A DNA stretch of 64,000 bases from Anaeramoeba ignava (Eukaryota > Metamonada > Anaeramoebidae): contig JAPDFW010000002.1 of assembly GCA_028826165.1 (NCBI GenBank), forward strand, positions 41,056 to 105,055, given 5' to 3'. Positions within the stretch are counted from its first letter, which is position 1; each line of letters begins with the position of its first letter. The notes below the pieces were generated by a model. It was not told the DNA's origin, ran no database searches, and saw only the letters and a list, made by a program, of their open reading frames with translations. The translations under genes and the position numbers were made by a program. Below, one piece after another: positions 26,740 through 38,300 of the stretch.

Positions 26740-29700
26740 ATGGATTTTCAAAATTTACTTCAAAAAGCTCAAAATTTAAATTCTTTTCAAGAAAAATCAA
26801 TTCCAAAATTACAAAAACCAATTAATCAAGTAAATGTTCAATCAAGAAAAGAACCAATAGAAATAGAAATAGAAATAGAAACAGAAAAAGAAAAAGAAAC
26901 AGAATCAAAAATTATAACAGAAAAACCTAAATTAAATTCAAATAAAGTTCGAAATTTTCTTTCTAAAGCTGGTTTTGAATCTGATAAATTTATTCGAGAA
27001 TTATCAAAATTTCAATCAAAAAATATTAATCAAGAATTTAATTTAGATCCAATTATTCAAACAAAATCAGATTTAAATGTGCATTTTAAAAATATTCACG
27101 AAACAATAATCCTCAAATCTATTGAAGAAACAATACAAAAAACAATCTCAAAATCAAGTGAATATTGTTTTCAAACTGCACAAGATGAATGGGAAAGCAG
27201 TAAAAATTCTATACTTGAAAAGGAATTAAAATTAAATCAAATGGATTATTTCCAAGATTCCATTCAAAATTCGCAATCAAAAGATGTGGAAATTTTATTA
27301 TATTCTCCTGATTCTAATTTATCAAATGAAATGAGCAATATTCCTCCAAATTTAAACAAAGATCCAAATTTTTAGTCAAGCAATTATCAATTTGAATTTT
27401 TATAGAAACAAAAAACAACCTTATGGAATTATAAATGTATTTCAATCAGCTCAAAATCAACTATCCGCACTTTCAGATTTAAGTGAAAAGAAAATAATTG
27501 AATTGAATGATATTTGGGAATTATTAGCTTGTATTATTTCAGAAAAAGATGTTAAAGATGGGATTTTCCAAAACAAAACTCTTCAAGAACAACATTATTT
27601 AATAGATTATCAAGAAAAAAACTCAAACATCTCAAAAACATTTATTAGAGGAGCACTTGATTTCTTAGAAAGTCAATACACAAAATTTATTCGAAATCAA
27701 ATTCAAAAAAATCCAAGAAAGGCTAAAGTTGGAGGAGTTCCTGGAATAATATCTTTAATTTATGGATTTTTAAACATTCAATTTAAAACAAGTGAAGATC
27801 ATTGGCCTTCAAATTTTGTTGATTTTGTTGATGGAATTCCTGTTTGGCCAATAATATATTATCTTCTTAGATGTGGAGAGTTGGAATCAATTCTTAAATT
27901 TTTAATTGATATCAAAGATGTTGCTTCAAATGATGTTGTTCAATTTCTTGTTTATTTCAAAGAATATATTGAAAATGATGGAATGTAAAAAATATTTAAA
28001 AAAAAATATAAATAAAAATATAATTAAAAATATTTAAAAAATATAAATAGACTTTCAGAATATTTATGGACAAGACTATTTCATCAATATAGAAATATTG
28101 TTCACACTTGTGATGATCCTTATAAACAAATTGTTTTTAATATTATTGGGAAATGTGATATACATTCAATGACATCAATTTTGAATTCTTTAGAAGATTA
28201 TATTTGGTTTATGGTATTAAAAAAAAATCATTTGAATTATTTAAAAGAATTCATAATTTTAATTTCATAATTTTATTATAGTTGTTAATGATACAAGATG
28301 ATAAAAGTAATAGAACTGCTTTAAATGAAATTTTTACACTTGAAAAATTACAAGAAAATATTCTTGAATATGGAGAAAAACATTTTAATCCAACAGGAAA
28401 AAAACCTCTTCAATTTTTTAGAATTCTTTTATTATCTCAATTATTTGAATGTGCTGTTGCTTATCTTATTCAATATAGTGAATATTATTATGAAGCAGTT
28501 CATTTTGCTATTGCTTTATATTATTATGGAATATTGAACTATCTTCCTATTCAAAAAAAGGAAATTGGATATAAAAATATTCAGCAAACCAAAACAAATC
28601 CAAAACAGAAAATCAAGAAATTATGGAATTTAATTCAAGTCTCAATAGATAATGATTTTCTTGTTTTAAATCAAGAAAAAAACATCATTTCTTTTATGTT
28701 TAGCCAAATGATCAAATCTTATATTCACAGATTTTATCCCAAAGAGGATCATCTCGATATTTCACTTAATTACTTAAACATAATCCGTGACAAACAAGAC
28801 TTATATTATGCAGTAAAAGATTTAGTATTGGAAACTCATCAAATTGATTATATTTTTGGGAAAGTTGATGATGATCAAGATAACCGAGAAGAAGGAATTG
28901 TGTTTCAAATTTTCCAAAATTTAGAAATGGAAGAAATTCAGGAAATGATGAAAATTACTGCTATTCAATTTGAAGAAAATGGATTATATGAAGAGGCTAT
29001 TCGCATTTATGATTTTGCCAATTTTAATCAAAAAGCAATTGATTTATTAAATCAAAGATTAAGTAGAATAATTGGTGGTGATTCAAAAGAAAATGAAAGT
29101 TTAATAGAACTTGCTCAATCAATTAGAATAAGATATCAATCATCTTCTATTCTTTGGAATAATGTTAATCCTGAATCTTCAGAAAATTTTGTTATTTTAT
29201 TATATCTTATTGATTTCTTTTATCTTTATTCTATTGGAGAATTTGGAGAAGCTCTTTCTGTAAAAAATTTTTTTAATTTTAATTTTCAATTATCCAAAAA
29301 ACAATAATTTTTATTCCATTTTCAAATTTAAAAAAAATCAAAAAAAATTTTTATATATAGATTATTGAAAATTTAAAATTAGTTCCTTTTGATTCTTCTC
29401 AAATGAATGAATGTATGATAAGATTTGCAAGTTTGGGTAATTCTATTAAGAAAATATTTAGTCAAATTCTTCTTGTTTCAATGACAATTCTTTTTAAAAT
29501 ATTTGAAAGTAATCAAATTGAATTTACAAATGATTTATTTGATGGAGGACAAATTAGAGTAAGAAAATTATATTTAAAAATTATATTTTAAATTAATTTT
29601 CTAATTTAATTTTTTAATTTTTTTAGTATTTAAATGAATTAAAATCTAAAGCTTCAAATTTAATGAAATTTTGTGGAATAATTCCACTTAGAATTCCAGA

Positions 29701-29746
29701 AAATATAAATTCTAAACTTGTTAAAATGAGTGTTATGATGAAATAG
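26740..29746 (+). CDS. NUP93: Nucleoporin Nup93/Nic96 homologue
   Basis: The exons are 26740-27984, 28051-28213, 28282-29259, 29361-29558 and 29627-29746, all phase-consistent; about 900 aa, near the usual 820-840. The N-terminus (MDFQNLLQKAQ) matches the short helical anchor of the family. The helical solenoid contains the Nic96 signature region around VDGIPVWPIIYYLLRCGELE (nt 27820-27890). The protein scaffolds the inner ring of the nuclear pore complex. I chose ATG 26740 over the upstream ATG at 26653, which lies in the T-rich leader. The frame breaks at a T5 run (27371-27375): the expected frame NFSQAIINLNFYR needs four T, whereas the sequence reads into TAG. No GT donor offers an intron that would fix the phase. 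Confidence 0.9.
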
Positions 29747-29780
29747 AAAAGAAACAATCCAAAAATCTAAAAAAATAAAA

Positions 29781-29831
29781 TTTTTCATTTTTCATTTTTC
29801 ATTTTTCATTTTTCATTTTTCATTTTTTCAA
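29781..29831 (+). promoter_or_regulatory. TTTTTCA tandem leader before PROPPIN ATG
   Basis: Seven near-perfect tandem copies of TTTTTCA lie 10-60 bp upstream of the start codon at 29841. This is the clearest instance of the T-rich CATTTTT leader seen before several genes in this window. Confidence 0.5.
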
Positions 29832-29840
29832 TAATAAATA

Positions 29841-32365
29841 ATGCAAAACAAAAAACCAGAAATTCTTTATTTATCTTTTAATCAATCATTTGAACTTTTA
29901 AATTGTGGTTTATCAATAGGTTTTTCAATTTTAGATTGTAATCCTGTAAAAACTAGATTTCTTCATGGTAAAAAAAAACTAAACAATTTTTAATAATAAA
30001 ATTATAAATTAAAATTTAAATTTAAAAAAAAGAATTTAATTTTAAAATTACAAATGTTGAAATTATTAATCAATCAAATCATGTTTTTATTGTTGGAGAT
30101 AATCAAAATGATTCAGAACAAAAAAAGAAGGTTTTTTTTATAATTTATTCCTTTTTAAAAATTATTTATAAACTTATATAAAAAAAATTTTTTATATTAT
30201 AAAATGTAGTTTTTTTTATGGGATAATTATCAATTACAAAAATTATTTGAAGTTGATCATCCTGATCCAATTAAAAAAATTAAATATTTAAATAAATACT
30301 TTTTTGTTATGACAAGCAAAAAAGCTTTTTTATATTCTATTGAAGGAGCAAAATTAATAAAATCAGTTGAAACAATTGAAAATAAAAAAGGAATAATTTC
30401 TGCAGCAAGAAAACCTGATTCAATAATATTTGCAATTCCTGGAAATTCAAAAGGATATGTTAGAGTTTTTAATTTTTCCAAAGAATCTCCTTTTGAAACA
30501 CATTTCCAGTATAATTTTAAAAATAAAAATAATAAAAATAATAATAATAAAAATAAAAATAATAATAATAATAAAAATAATAATAATAATAATAAAAATA
30601 ATAAAAATAAAGAGCTCATAATCATGAAATTGAATCAATTGAATTAAATTATGAAGGAACTCTTGTTGCAACAGCTTCTTCAGAAGTAAATTTTTTAATT
30701 TACAATTTACAATTTCAAAATTAAAATAAAAATCAAAATAAAAATAAAAAGGGAACATTAATAAGAGTTTTTGAAACTTCAAAAGGAGAACAAATTTCTC
30801 AATTTAGAAGAGGAAGAAAACAATCACAAATTTATTGTTTAGCTTTTTCTTTAGATAATAAATATTTAATTTCAGTTTCTTCTTCAAAAACTCTTCATGT
30901 TTTTAAATTACCAACTAAAGAAGATAAACAAAAAAAAGGGTTTTTTTCCACAATCTAATTATAAATATAAATCTAAATATAAATATAATTATAAATATAA
31001 ATATAAATATAATTATAAATATAAATATAAATATAAATATAAATATAAATATAAATATAAATATAAATATAAATATAAATATAAATCTAAATCTAAATAT
31101 AAAAATAAATATAAATATAAATATAAATATAAATATAAATCTAAATATAAATATAAATATAAATCCAAACATAAATCTAAACATAAATATAAATATAAAT
31201 ATAAATATAAATATAAATATAAATATAAATATAAATATAAATATAAATATAAATATAAATATAAATATAAATATAAATATAAATATAAATATAAAATATA
31301 AATATAAAAAAATAAATATAAACATAAATATAAAATAAAAATATATAAAATAATAAATATAAATATAAATATATAAAATATAAATATAAATATAAATATT
31401 ATAAATATAAATATAAATATAAATATAAATATAAATATAAATATAAATATAAATATAAATATCAATATAAATATAAATATAAATATAAATATAAAATATA
31501 AATAAAATATATAAATATAAATATAAATATAAATATAAATATAAATATAAATATAAATATAAATATAAATATAAATATAAATATAAATATAAATATAAAT
31601 ATAAATATAAATATAAATATAAATATTATAAATATAATTATAAATATAATTATAAATATAAATATAAATATAAATATAAATATAAATATAAATATAAATA
31701 TAAATATAAATATAAATATAAATATAAATATAAATATAAATATAAATATAAATATAAATATAAATATAAATATAAATATAAATATAATTATAAATATAAA
31801 TATAAATATAAATATAAATATAAATATAAATATAAATCTAATTTCAATTATTTTATTGTTGTTTTTTTGTTTAAATTTAATTAGATTTTCTTTAAAATCT
31901 TTTTATGATATGAATTCAGAAAGAAGTTTTGTTTCTATAAAATTAGATACATCAAAATATTCTATTTGTGCATTTGATCCAAAAGATCAAGATATAATTA
32001 ATAGTAAAAATAATTTTTGAATTGAATATTTAATTTGTTTAATTTGTTTAATTTATTTAATTTATTTAATTTATTTAGTTGCTTGTATTAATGGAATTTT
32101 TACAAAATTTAGAATTGATTTTAAAGAAAAAACTTTAAAAAAAATTACTTCAATTAATTTTCTTCTTGATCAAAAATTTGAATTTAATGAAAAATTATTT
32201 GAAACAAAATCAAAATCAAAATCAAAATCTATTTCTATTTCTATTTCTAATTCAAATTCAAATTCTAAATCAAATTCTAATTCTAATTCTAAATCAAAAT
32301 CTAATTCTAATTCAAATTCTGATGCAAAATATTCTGATACTGATTCTGATTTTGATTTTATTTAA
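29841..32365 (+). CDS. PROPPIN beta-propeller, Atg18/WIPI family
   Basis: The exons are 29841-29967, 30033-30130, 30210-30685, 30752-30939, 31885-32003 and 32079-32365; all junction phases agree; about 430 aa. WD-like blades start with LYLSFNQSFELLNCGLSIGF. The lipid-binding FRRG motif is intact (QFRRGRKQSQIYCLAFS, nt about 30800-30850). Later blades carry SICAF and INGIFTKF, the usual WIPI3/4-type ending. PROPPINs bind PI3P and PI(3,5)P2 on autophagic and endosomal membranes. A K/N-rich loop (30525-30612) is inserted, and at its end the frame breaks: AHNHEIESIELN and TLVATASSE lie one base off, as if one A were missing. The tail is Ser/Asn-rich. The fourth intron is a 945-nt hexamer array. 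Confidence 0.88.
30960..31838 (+). repeat. Intronic hexamer array, AAATAT units
   Basis: About 880 bp of ATAAAT units with rare ATAAATCT variants fill the PROPPIN intron 30940-31884 (donor GTTTTT, acceptor ATTAG, phase 2). The unit family and orientation relative to transcription match the membrane-protein intron at 5584-6848. Confidence 0.95.
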
Positions 32366-32510
32366 AAAGTGGAAGAAAAATTGTTTTATTTCTTTTTGAT
32401 TTCTTTTTTTTTTATTTTGTTTTCTGGCAGATCTTATTTTTATTTTTATTTTTTTTTGATTAAATTTTTTCTTTTTATTTTTCTTTTTTTTTAAATAATA
32501 AATAATAAAA

Positions 32511-32957
32511 ATGAATTCTTTAAATCAAAATAATAAATCCACTTTTGAATCCACTTTTTCTCTTCTTGAAGAAATTAATTTTAAACAAAATGAAGAATTT
32601 GAAAAAACAAAAACAAATTTATTTTTAATTGAAAAAGAAATTATTTCTTTTGAAAAAAAATATTTAAAAAAGAAAGAAGAAAATGAAAAAAATTTAATTC
32701 AAATTTCCAAAATAAAAACTCAAATTCAAATTATTAATGAAATTGATTCAAAAATTAAAAAAGAAATTAAAGAAAATGAATTAAAAATTAAAGAATTAAA
32801 AAAAGAAAAATTAAAAATAAAAGAAGAAATTAATCAAATGAGGAAAAAATTTATAATTGAAGTTGAAGAAATGAATTTAGGAATTGAAAAGAAGTTAATT
32901 GAAAAAAAGAATTTAATTGAAAGAAAAATTAAATTGAAAGAAAAATTAAATTTTTAA
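32511..32957 (+). CDS. Small coiled-coil protein, family not recognised
   Basis: This is a single-exon frame of 148 aa. After a polar Asn/Ser-rich start (about 25 residues) it is almost wholly a Lys/Glu/Ile coiled coil with heptad-like hydrophobic spacing (about residues 25-147). Codon usage is like the neighbouring real genes, and the ATG follows a T-rich leader and an AATAATAAATAATAAAA stretch. It lies 145 bp after the PROPPIN stop and converges on the TMEM62-like gene. The coiled coil gives no specific assignment: a kinetochore, cytoskeletal or tethering subunit are all possible. Confidence 0.65.
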   Translation: MNSLNQNNKSTFESTFSLLEEINFKQNEEFEKTKTNLFLIEKEIISFEKKYLKKKEENEKNLIQISKIKTQIQIINEIDSKIKKEIKENELKIKELKKEKLKIKEEINQMRKKFIIEVEEMNLGIEKKLIEKKNLIERKIKLKEKLNF

Positions 32958-33001
32958 ATTGAAATTTATAAATGAATTTGAATTTGAAATTTGAAATTTT
33001 G

Positions 33002-35122
33002 TTAATCAGATTTTGATTTAGAAAAATAAATTTTTAAAAGAGAACGAAAATCTAAAATTAAACACAATAAAGAGCTCCAAAATAAAGAAAAAGAAGTTAA
33101 AACACCAATAATCAAGTATCCTTGATAATAAACAAATGTAAAAATCATTAAAGACATAATTATTGAAAAGAACGAAACCAAAAGAAGAAAAAGACTAATC
33201 CATTTATACAATTTGTTTTTCTTTTGGATTAAATGATATAAACTAGCAAATGCTTGTGTATTAATTGATGGGAAATAAGCAAAAGATAAAAACACAAGAG
33301 CATGATAAGCAGGTAAAGAATAAGAAATAAAATGTGAATCAATATAACAACCCCATAAAAATGCAATTCCAAAATCTTCACCAATCATTTTGCCAATTGA
33401 AACAGGTCCAAATAAAAGGAAAATTCCTGACAAAAAATTGAAAATGAAATCTTTAAATGGAATTAATGAATATTTCCAGATATTGAAAATTAAATGATTA
33501 AAAGGAAGTAACAAATAAGATTTAAATGATGGTTTCTCGAAAATTGTTTGGCTCATTTTCTGATTAAATTTATCATAAATTTGTATTTTTTTCAAAATAA
33601 ACTTGACAATTTGAGGAACAAGTCCCAATCCCACAACAAAAAGAAAAAAGAAAAAAAGCAACAAACTCCAAATGAATTGATACAATTCAAGTTTTTGTGC
33701 AGCATTCCAATATGTTGGCTTTATTTGTTTAACTGTTCCATCAATTGAAAAAGAGTGAGATTTTTCTGCAATAATTTCGCCATTTGAATTTTTAACAACA
33801 ATATTTAAATTATGAAGTCCTTTATCACAACATAATTGAGGATCCCATTTAGTTACAAATAAAGGATGATTTTTTTCCACTTGTTTCATTTCTAAAGGAT
33901 TTTTTTTCCCATCGATATAACAAGAAACTGAGGCAACATTATCCCAATTATTAGGAAAAATCAAAACGCGAATATATTGACTTTTTTTGATTAAATTTAA
34001 TGGTTCATTATAAGTAATGAATCGAGCGTTTTTTGGGTTTGTAACAACTATAAGAGCTTTTTGTTTAGGTTTTTTCTCGTTTGATTTTTGAGATGTAATT
34101 GATTGTGAGCTAAAATCAATATCATTTATATCGAAATCTTCAAAACTGAAAACATCATTATCAATTGCAAAAATTCTAAAATTGCTTTTTTTTTTAAGAT
34201 CGCCAACTTCAAGTTCTAATGTTTCTTTTGAGTTTTGATTTTTAGAAAGTCTTGAATACATTCCTTTCTGGTGAATATGACCATTTAATAAAGCCAAAAT
34301 GGAGTATTTTGATGAGAGATGACGAATAGAATTATTCTGAGCATTTAATGGGAATTGTAAGAATTCTTTTGGGTAATATTGATGAAGAAAAGTTGGATGA
34401 TGCATGAAAAGAATTGTTTGATTAGCTTGAGTTTGATTCAAAAAACTTTCGAGTTTTTGCAACATAGATTCACTAACAAAGGAAAAAAAACCGATTGGGG
34501 AAGAAATATGAGGATAAGGATTGAAATCCAAAGAAATAAATTGATATTGACCGAAATCAAAAGAGAATAAAAACTGATTGACAGGATTTCTTTGTGTTTG
34601 ATTAAGATATTCAGTTAAAGAAGAATAACGATAATAGAAATTATTTGGATCGTATAAATCATATATTGCTGAACTATCATGATTTCCTCGAATATCCAAC
34701 CATTTTTGAGGAGATGATAAATTATATTTTTCAAGAATATTCTTATAAATTATCCATTCTTCAATGTTTTGTTGATTTTTATAACGTAGATTACTTGTAG
34801 ATTTTGCATCAGTTATATCTCCAGTGTGAATTACAAAAGAAGGGTTTATTTTGGGAATAAATTCTGAAACAAAATATTCAAATTTCTCAATTGTTTCTGG
34901 ATGAAATTTGTTTAAATGTGTGTCTGAAATGTGAATAAACCAAAATAATTTTTCTGTTTTATTATCAAATCCTGTTTCATTTTTTATATTTGATTTATAT
35001 TCTAAATTTTCTAAATCTATTTTTTTAATTGTTGTTAATGTTGGATATATAAATATTATAAGAAAAGTTATTGTAAAAGCAAAGCAAGAACAAAAATCTC
35101 TAAGAAATAAATAAACAACCAT
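33002..35122 (-). CDS. TMEM62-like membrane metallophosphoesterase
   Basis: This is an intronless 706-aa frame, slightly longer than the roughly 640-aa animal TMEM62. An N-terminal signal-anchor (about residues 5-28) precedes a calcineurin-like phosphoesterase domain with all metal-site blocks visible: ISDTHL (DxH), HTGDITDAK (GDxxD), RGNHDS (GNHD), MHHP and NGHIHQ (GHxH). Next come an all-beta segment with two conserved cysteines and four to six C-terminal membrane segments (about 480-690). The active site is intact, so hydrolysis of a phospho-ester in the secretory pathway lumen is likely; the substrate is not known to me. The gene is divergent from the 7TM-SPRY gene with a 236-bp shared upstream region. 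Confidence 0.88.
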   Translation of the reverse strand: MVVYLFLRDFCSCFAFTITFLIIFIYPTLTTIKKIDLENLEYKSNIKNETGFDNKTEKLFWFIHISDTHLNKFHPETIEKFEYFVSEFIPKINPSFVIHTGDITDAKSTSNLRYKNQQNIEEWIIYKNILEKYNLSSPQKWLDIRGNHDSSAIYDLYDPNNFYYRYSSLTEYLNQTQRNPVNQFLFSFDFGQYQFISLDFNPYPHISSPIGFFSFVSESMLQKLESFLNQTQANQTILFMHHPTFLHQYYPKEFLQFPLNAQNNSIRHLSSKYSILALLNGHIHQKGMYSRLSKNQNSKETLELEVGDLKKKSNFRIFAIDNDVFSFEDFDINDIDFSSQSITSQKSNEKKPKQKALIVVTNPKNARFITYNEPLNLIKKSQYIRVLIFPNNWDNVASVSCYIDGKKNPLEMKQVEKNHPLFVTKWDPQLCCDKGLHNLNIVVKNSNGEIIAEKSHSFSIDGTVKQIKPTYWNAAQKLELYQFIWSLLLFFFFLFVVGLGLVPQIVKFILKKIQIYDKFNQKMSQTIFEKPSFKSYLLLPFNHLIFNIWKYSLIPFKDFIFNFLSGIFLLFGPVSIGKMIGEDFGIAFLWGCYIDSHFISYSLPAYHALVFLSFAYFPSINTQAFASLYHLIQKKNKLYKWISLFLLLVSFFSIIMSLMIFTFVYYQGYLIIGVLTSFSLFWSSLLCLILDFRSLLKIYFSKSKSD

Positions 35123-35358
35123 TTTTTTTATATTTATTTTTATTATTAAATTTTAAATTAAAAAAAAATGAAAAATAAAAAAATTAAAAAAATTTTTTTT
35201 TAGTTCCAACTTTAATAAAATAAAAAAATTAAATTAAAATAAATAAAAATCATTTTTTTTCTTTTTTCTTTTAATTTCTTTTATTCTTTTTATTATTCTT
35301 TTTATTCAATTTTAACGGAAAAAAAAATATTTTTTTAAATAATAATAAAAAATAAAAA

Positions 35359-38300
35359 ATGACAGAAGTTTCAAGTGTTTTAAGTGTTAATCTAAATATA
35401 ATGTCTTATGTTACATTTATTGCTGTTGCTTTTGCTGCAATATTTCAATTTATTTATCTTATTTTTAGAATGTCACAAAGACATCCTAAATGTAAAAAAT
35501 TAAAATTATAATTAAAATTAAGAACAACAATTATAATCTAAATTAAAATTAAGAACAACAATTAATCTAAATTAAAATTAAGAACAACAATTAAAATTAA
35601 AATTAAAATTCATTTATAAAATTAAAATTAAAATTAAAATTAAAATTAAAATTAAAATTAAAATTAAAATTATAATTAAAATTAAGAACAACAATTATAA
35701 TCTAAATCAAAATTAAATTTAAAATTCATTTATAAAATTAAAATTAAAATTCAAATTAAAATTAAAATTAAAATTAAAATTAAAATTATAATCAAAATTA
35801 AAATTAAAATTAAAATTAAAATTAAAATTAAAATTAAAATTAAAATTAAAATTCAGAACAACAATTATAATCTAAATTAAAATTAAAATTAAAATTAAAA
35901 TTAAAATTAAAATTAAAATTAAAATTAAAATTAAAATTAAAATTAAAATTAAAATTAAAATTAAAATTAAAATTTAAATTAAAATTAAAATTAAGAACAA
36001 CAATTATAATCTAAATTAAAATTAAAATTAAAATTAAAATTAAAATTAAAATTAAAATTAAAATTAAAATTAAAATTAAAATTAAAATTAAAATTAAAAT
36101 TAAAATTAAAATTAAAATTAAAATTAAAATTAAAATTAAAATTAAAATTAAAATTAAATTAAAATTAAAATTAAAATTAAAATTAAAATTAAAATTAAAA
36201 TTAAAATTAAAATTAAAATTAAAATTAAAATTAAAATTAAAATTAAAATTAAAATTAAAATTAAAATTAAAATTAAAATTAAAATTATAATTAAAATTGA
36301 AATTAAAATTAAAATTAAAATTAAAATTATTAAAATTAAAATTTAAAATTTAAAATTTAAAATTAATATCAAAAAAGTATTGGCATTAAGTTTCCTTGCT
36401 TTGGGTTGGTATTATTGTTACTCTATGATATCTCTTGTTGTAAATTTTAAACCAAATGGAAAACTTGAAACAGCAATGAGAGGAAGTTTTGTTTTTGCAG
36501 CAGTTCTTATGGGATCAGGACCTTTTTTACTTTTAACACCAATAAAAACAGTTGTTTCAAACATTCAAAATATTGTCAAACAACAAGAAATTGGATCATC
36601 AAAAAATCAAATCAATCCTTTAAAATTTTTATTCTTCTTTTTGTGTTTAATTGGTTCTTTTTTTACAGAATACAGTTTAATAAGAACATTATTTTCAATA
36701 TTGGATGTAAATTGAAAAATTAAATCAGAAAACAAAAAGAAAAAAAATTTTAAATTGAAAAACAAAAATAAAAACAATTTTTTTTAATGATTTAATAATT
36801 TAGCTTGATATAAGATTTGCAATTGGAATTGTAGTTGGATTTGCTTTATTAGCAAGTGTTTTTTTACTTGCGTTTTTTTCAGTTTTAATTGAACAAGAAA
36901 TTGTTATTAAAGGAGTTAATATGATGGAAAGTTTAAGAAGAAGTATAATTATCAAAAGAAAAAACATAATGAATAGTAGAGTATATGCATGGTTTTACAT
37001 AATTTTATTCATCTGCGCAATAGTTGGCGTTGGTGTTTTGATTGGAATTGTGATCAAAAATGAAAATGATTTAATCAACGATAAAGATTCAAGCAAAAAA
37101 CCTACAGAATCATTATCTTATATGTTTTTTATTTGGAATTCATTAGTTACTGTTTGGATTGCATTTTTAATTTTTGGTGTTTTTATTCATCCAATCAAAA
37201 TCGAACTTGTGGAAACTGATATTGGATTGGTTTCTTTATCGGATATAAGATATTTTGCTGTTGCAAGATCTTTTGATAGGACTATTTTGCTTACATTTTC
37301 TAAAGCACCAAATGATTATTCAAAAAATGAAATTGAATCTCAAATTAAATATTTAGTTAAAAAATCCTCGATTGAAGATGGATATACAAACAAAATCAAT
37401 TTCTCTGATGGAGAAATATTCCAATTAAATGATCATAAATGCATGTTTTTTCTTGCTGTTCAATTTTATTATCAAGAAGATTTAGCCTTTTTATTCTTGA
37501 AAAAAATGAAAAAATATGTTGGTAATAAATATTATCATGAATTTGCAAATCCATTAAATGGAGAATTTGAGGAAATCAATAGTGGGTTTTATTTATATTC
37601 TTATGATTCTTGGTCTGAAGAATCAAAACCTTTTATTAATTTGATGGTTCAAACATTTGGTAATGAGGATTGTAGATATTTATTACTTGAAGAAGCAAAA
37701 AGAATTAAAAAAATGGAACAAGAATCACAAAATTGGAATTCAAATGAAATTCAAAAGGAAAATATTTCAAGAACACTTTCAACAATTAAATATCTAAATG
37801 ATGAAATTGGAACTCTTTTGTTGGATCGTTTATTATTTGAAGAATCACAATCACAATCAGAAATTGATATTGATTCAGAAAAAAAGAAAAAGAAAAAGAA
37901 AAAAGAAAACAAAGAAAATGAAAACAAAGAAAATGAAAACAAAGAAAATGAAAACAAAGAAAATGAAAACAAAGAAAATGAAAACAAAGAAAATGAAAAA
38001 AATTCAAATCAATTCATCTCTATAAAAGAAATGATAAAAAATGATATAAATAGTTACTATAAATTGATTAAGGAAAAGAAAATTTATCTTTCTTATAAAA
38101 AATATCCAGAAGTTGAAAACCCTATTTTTTTCATTCAAGGAAGAAATTCTGGATATGATCTTCCAATTCCAAAATTTGAAGTTATGACAGAAGAAGAAAT
38201 GAAAAAAACACAACATCCTTTCAAAATTCAAACCAAAAAGAAGTTTTTGAAATTACATTCAAAACAACAATGGATTCAAAAGGATATTTCAGAATTACTT

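Noticed and set aside
13493-32365. BEACH, Nup93 and PROPPIN genes as a functional autophagy cluster
   Set aside because: These are separate eukaryotic genes each with its own leader. Two of the three relate to membrane traffic, but adjacency alone is weak evidence.
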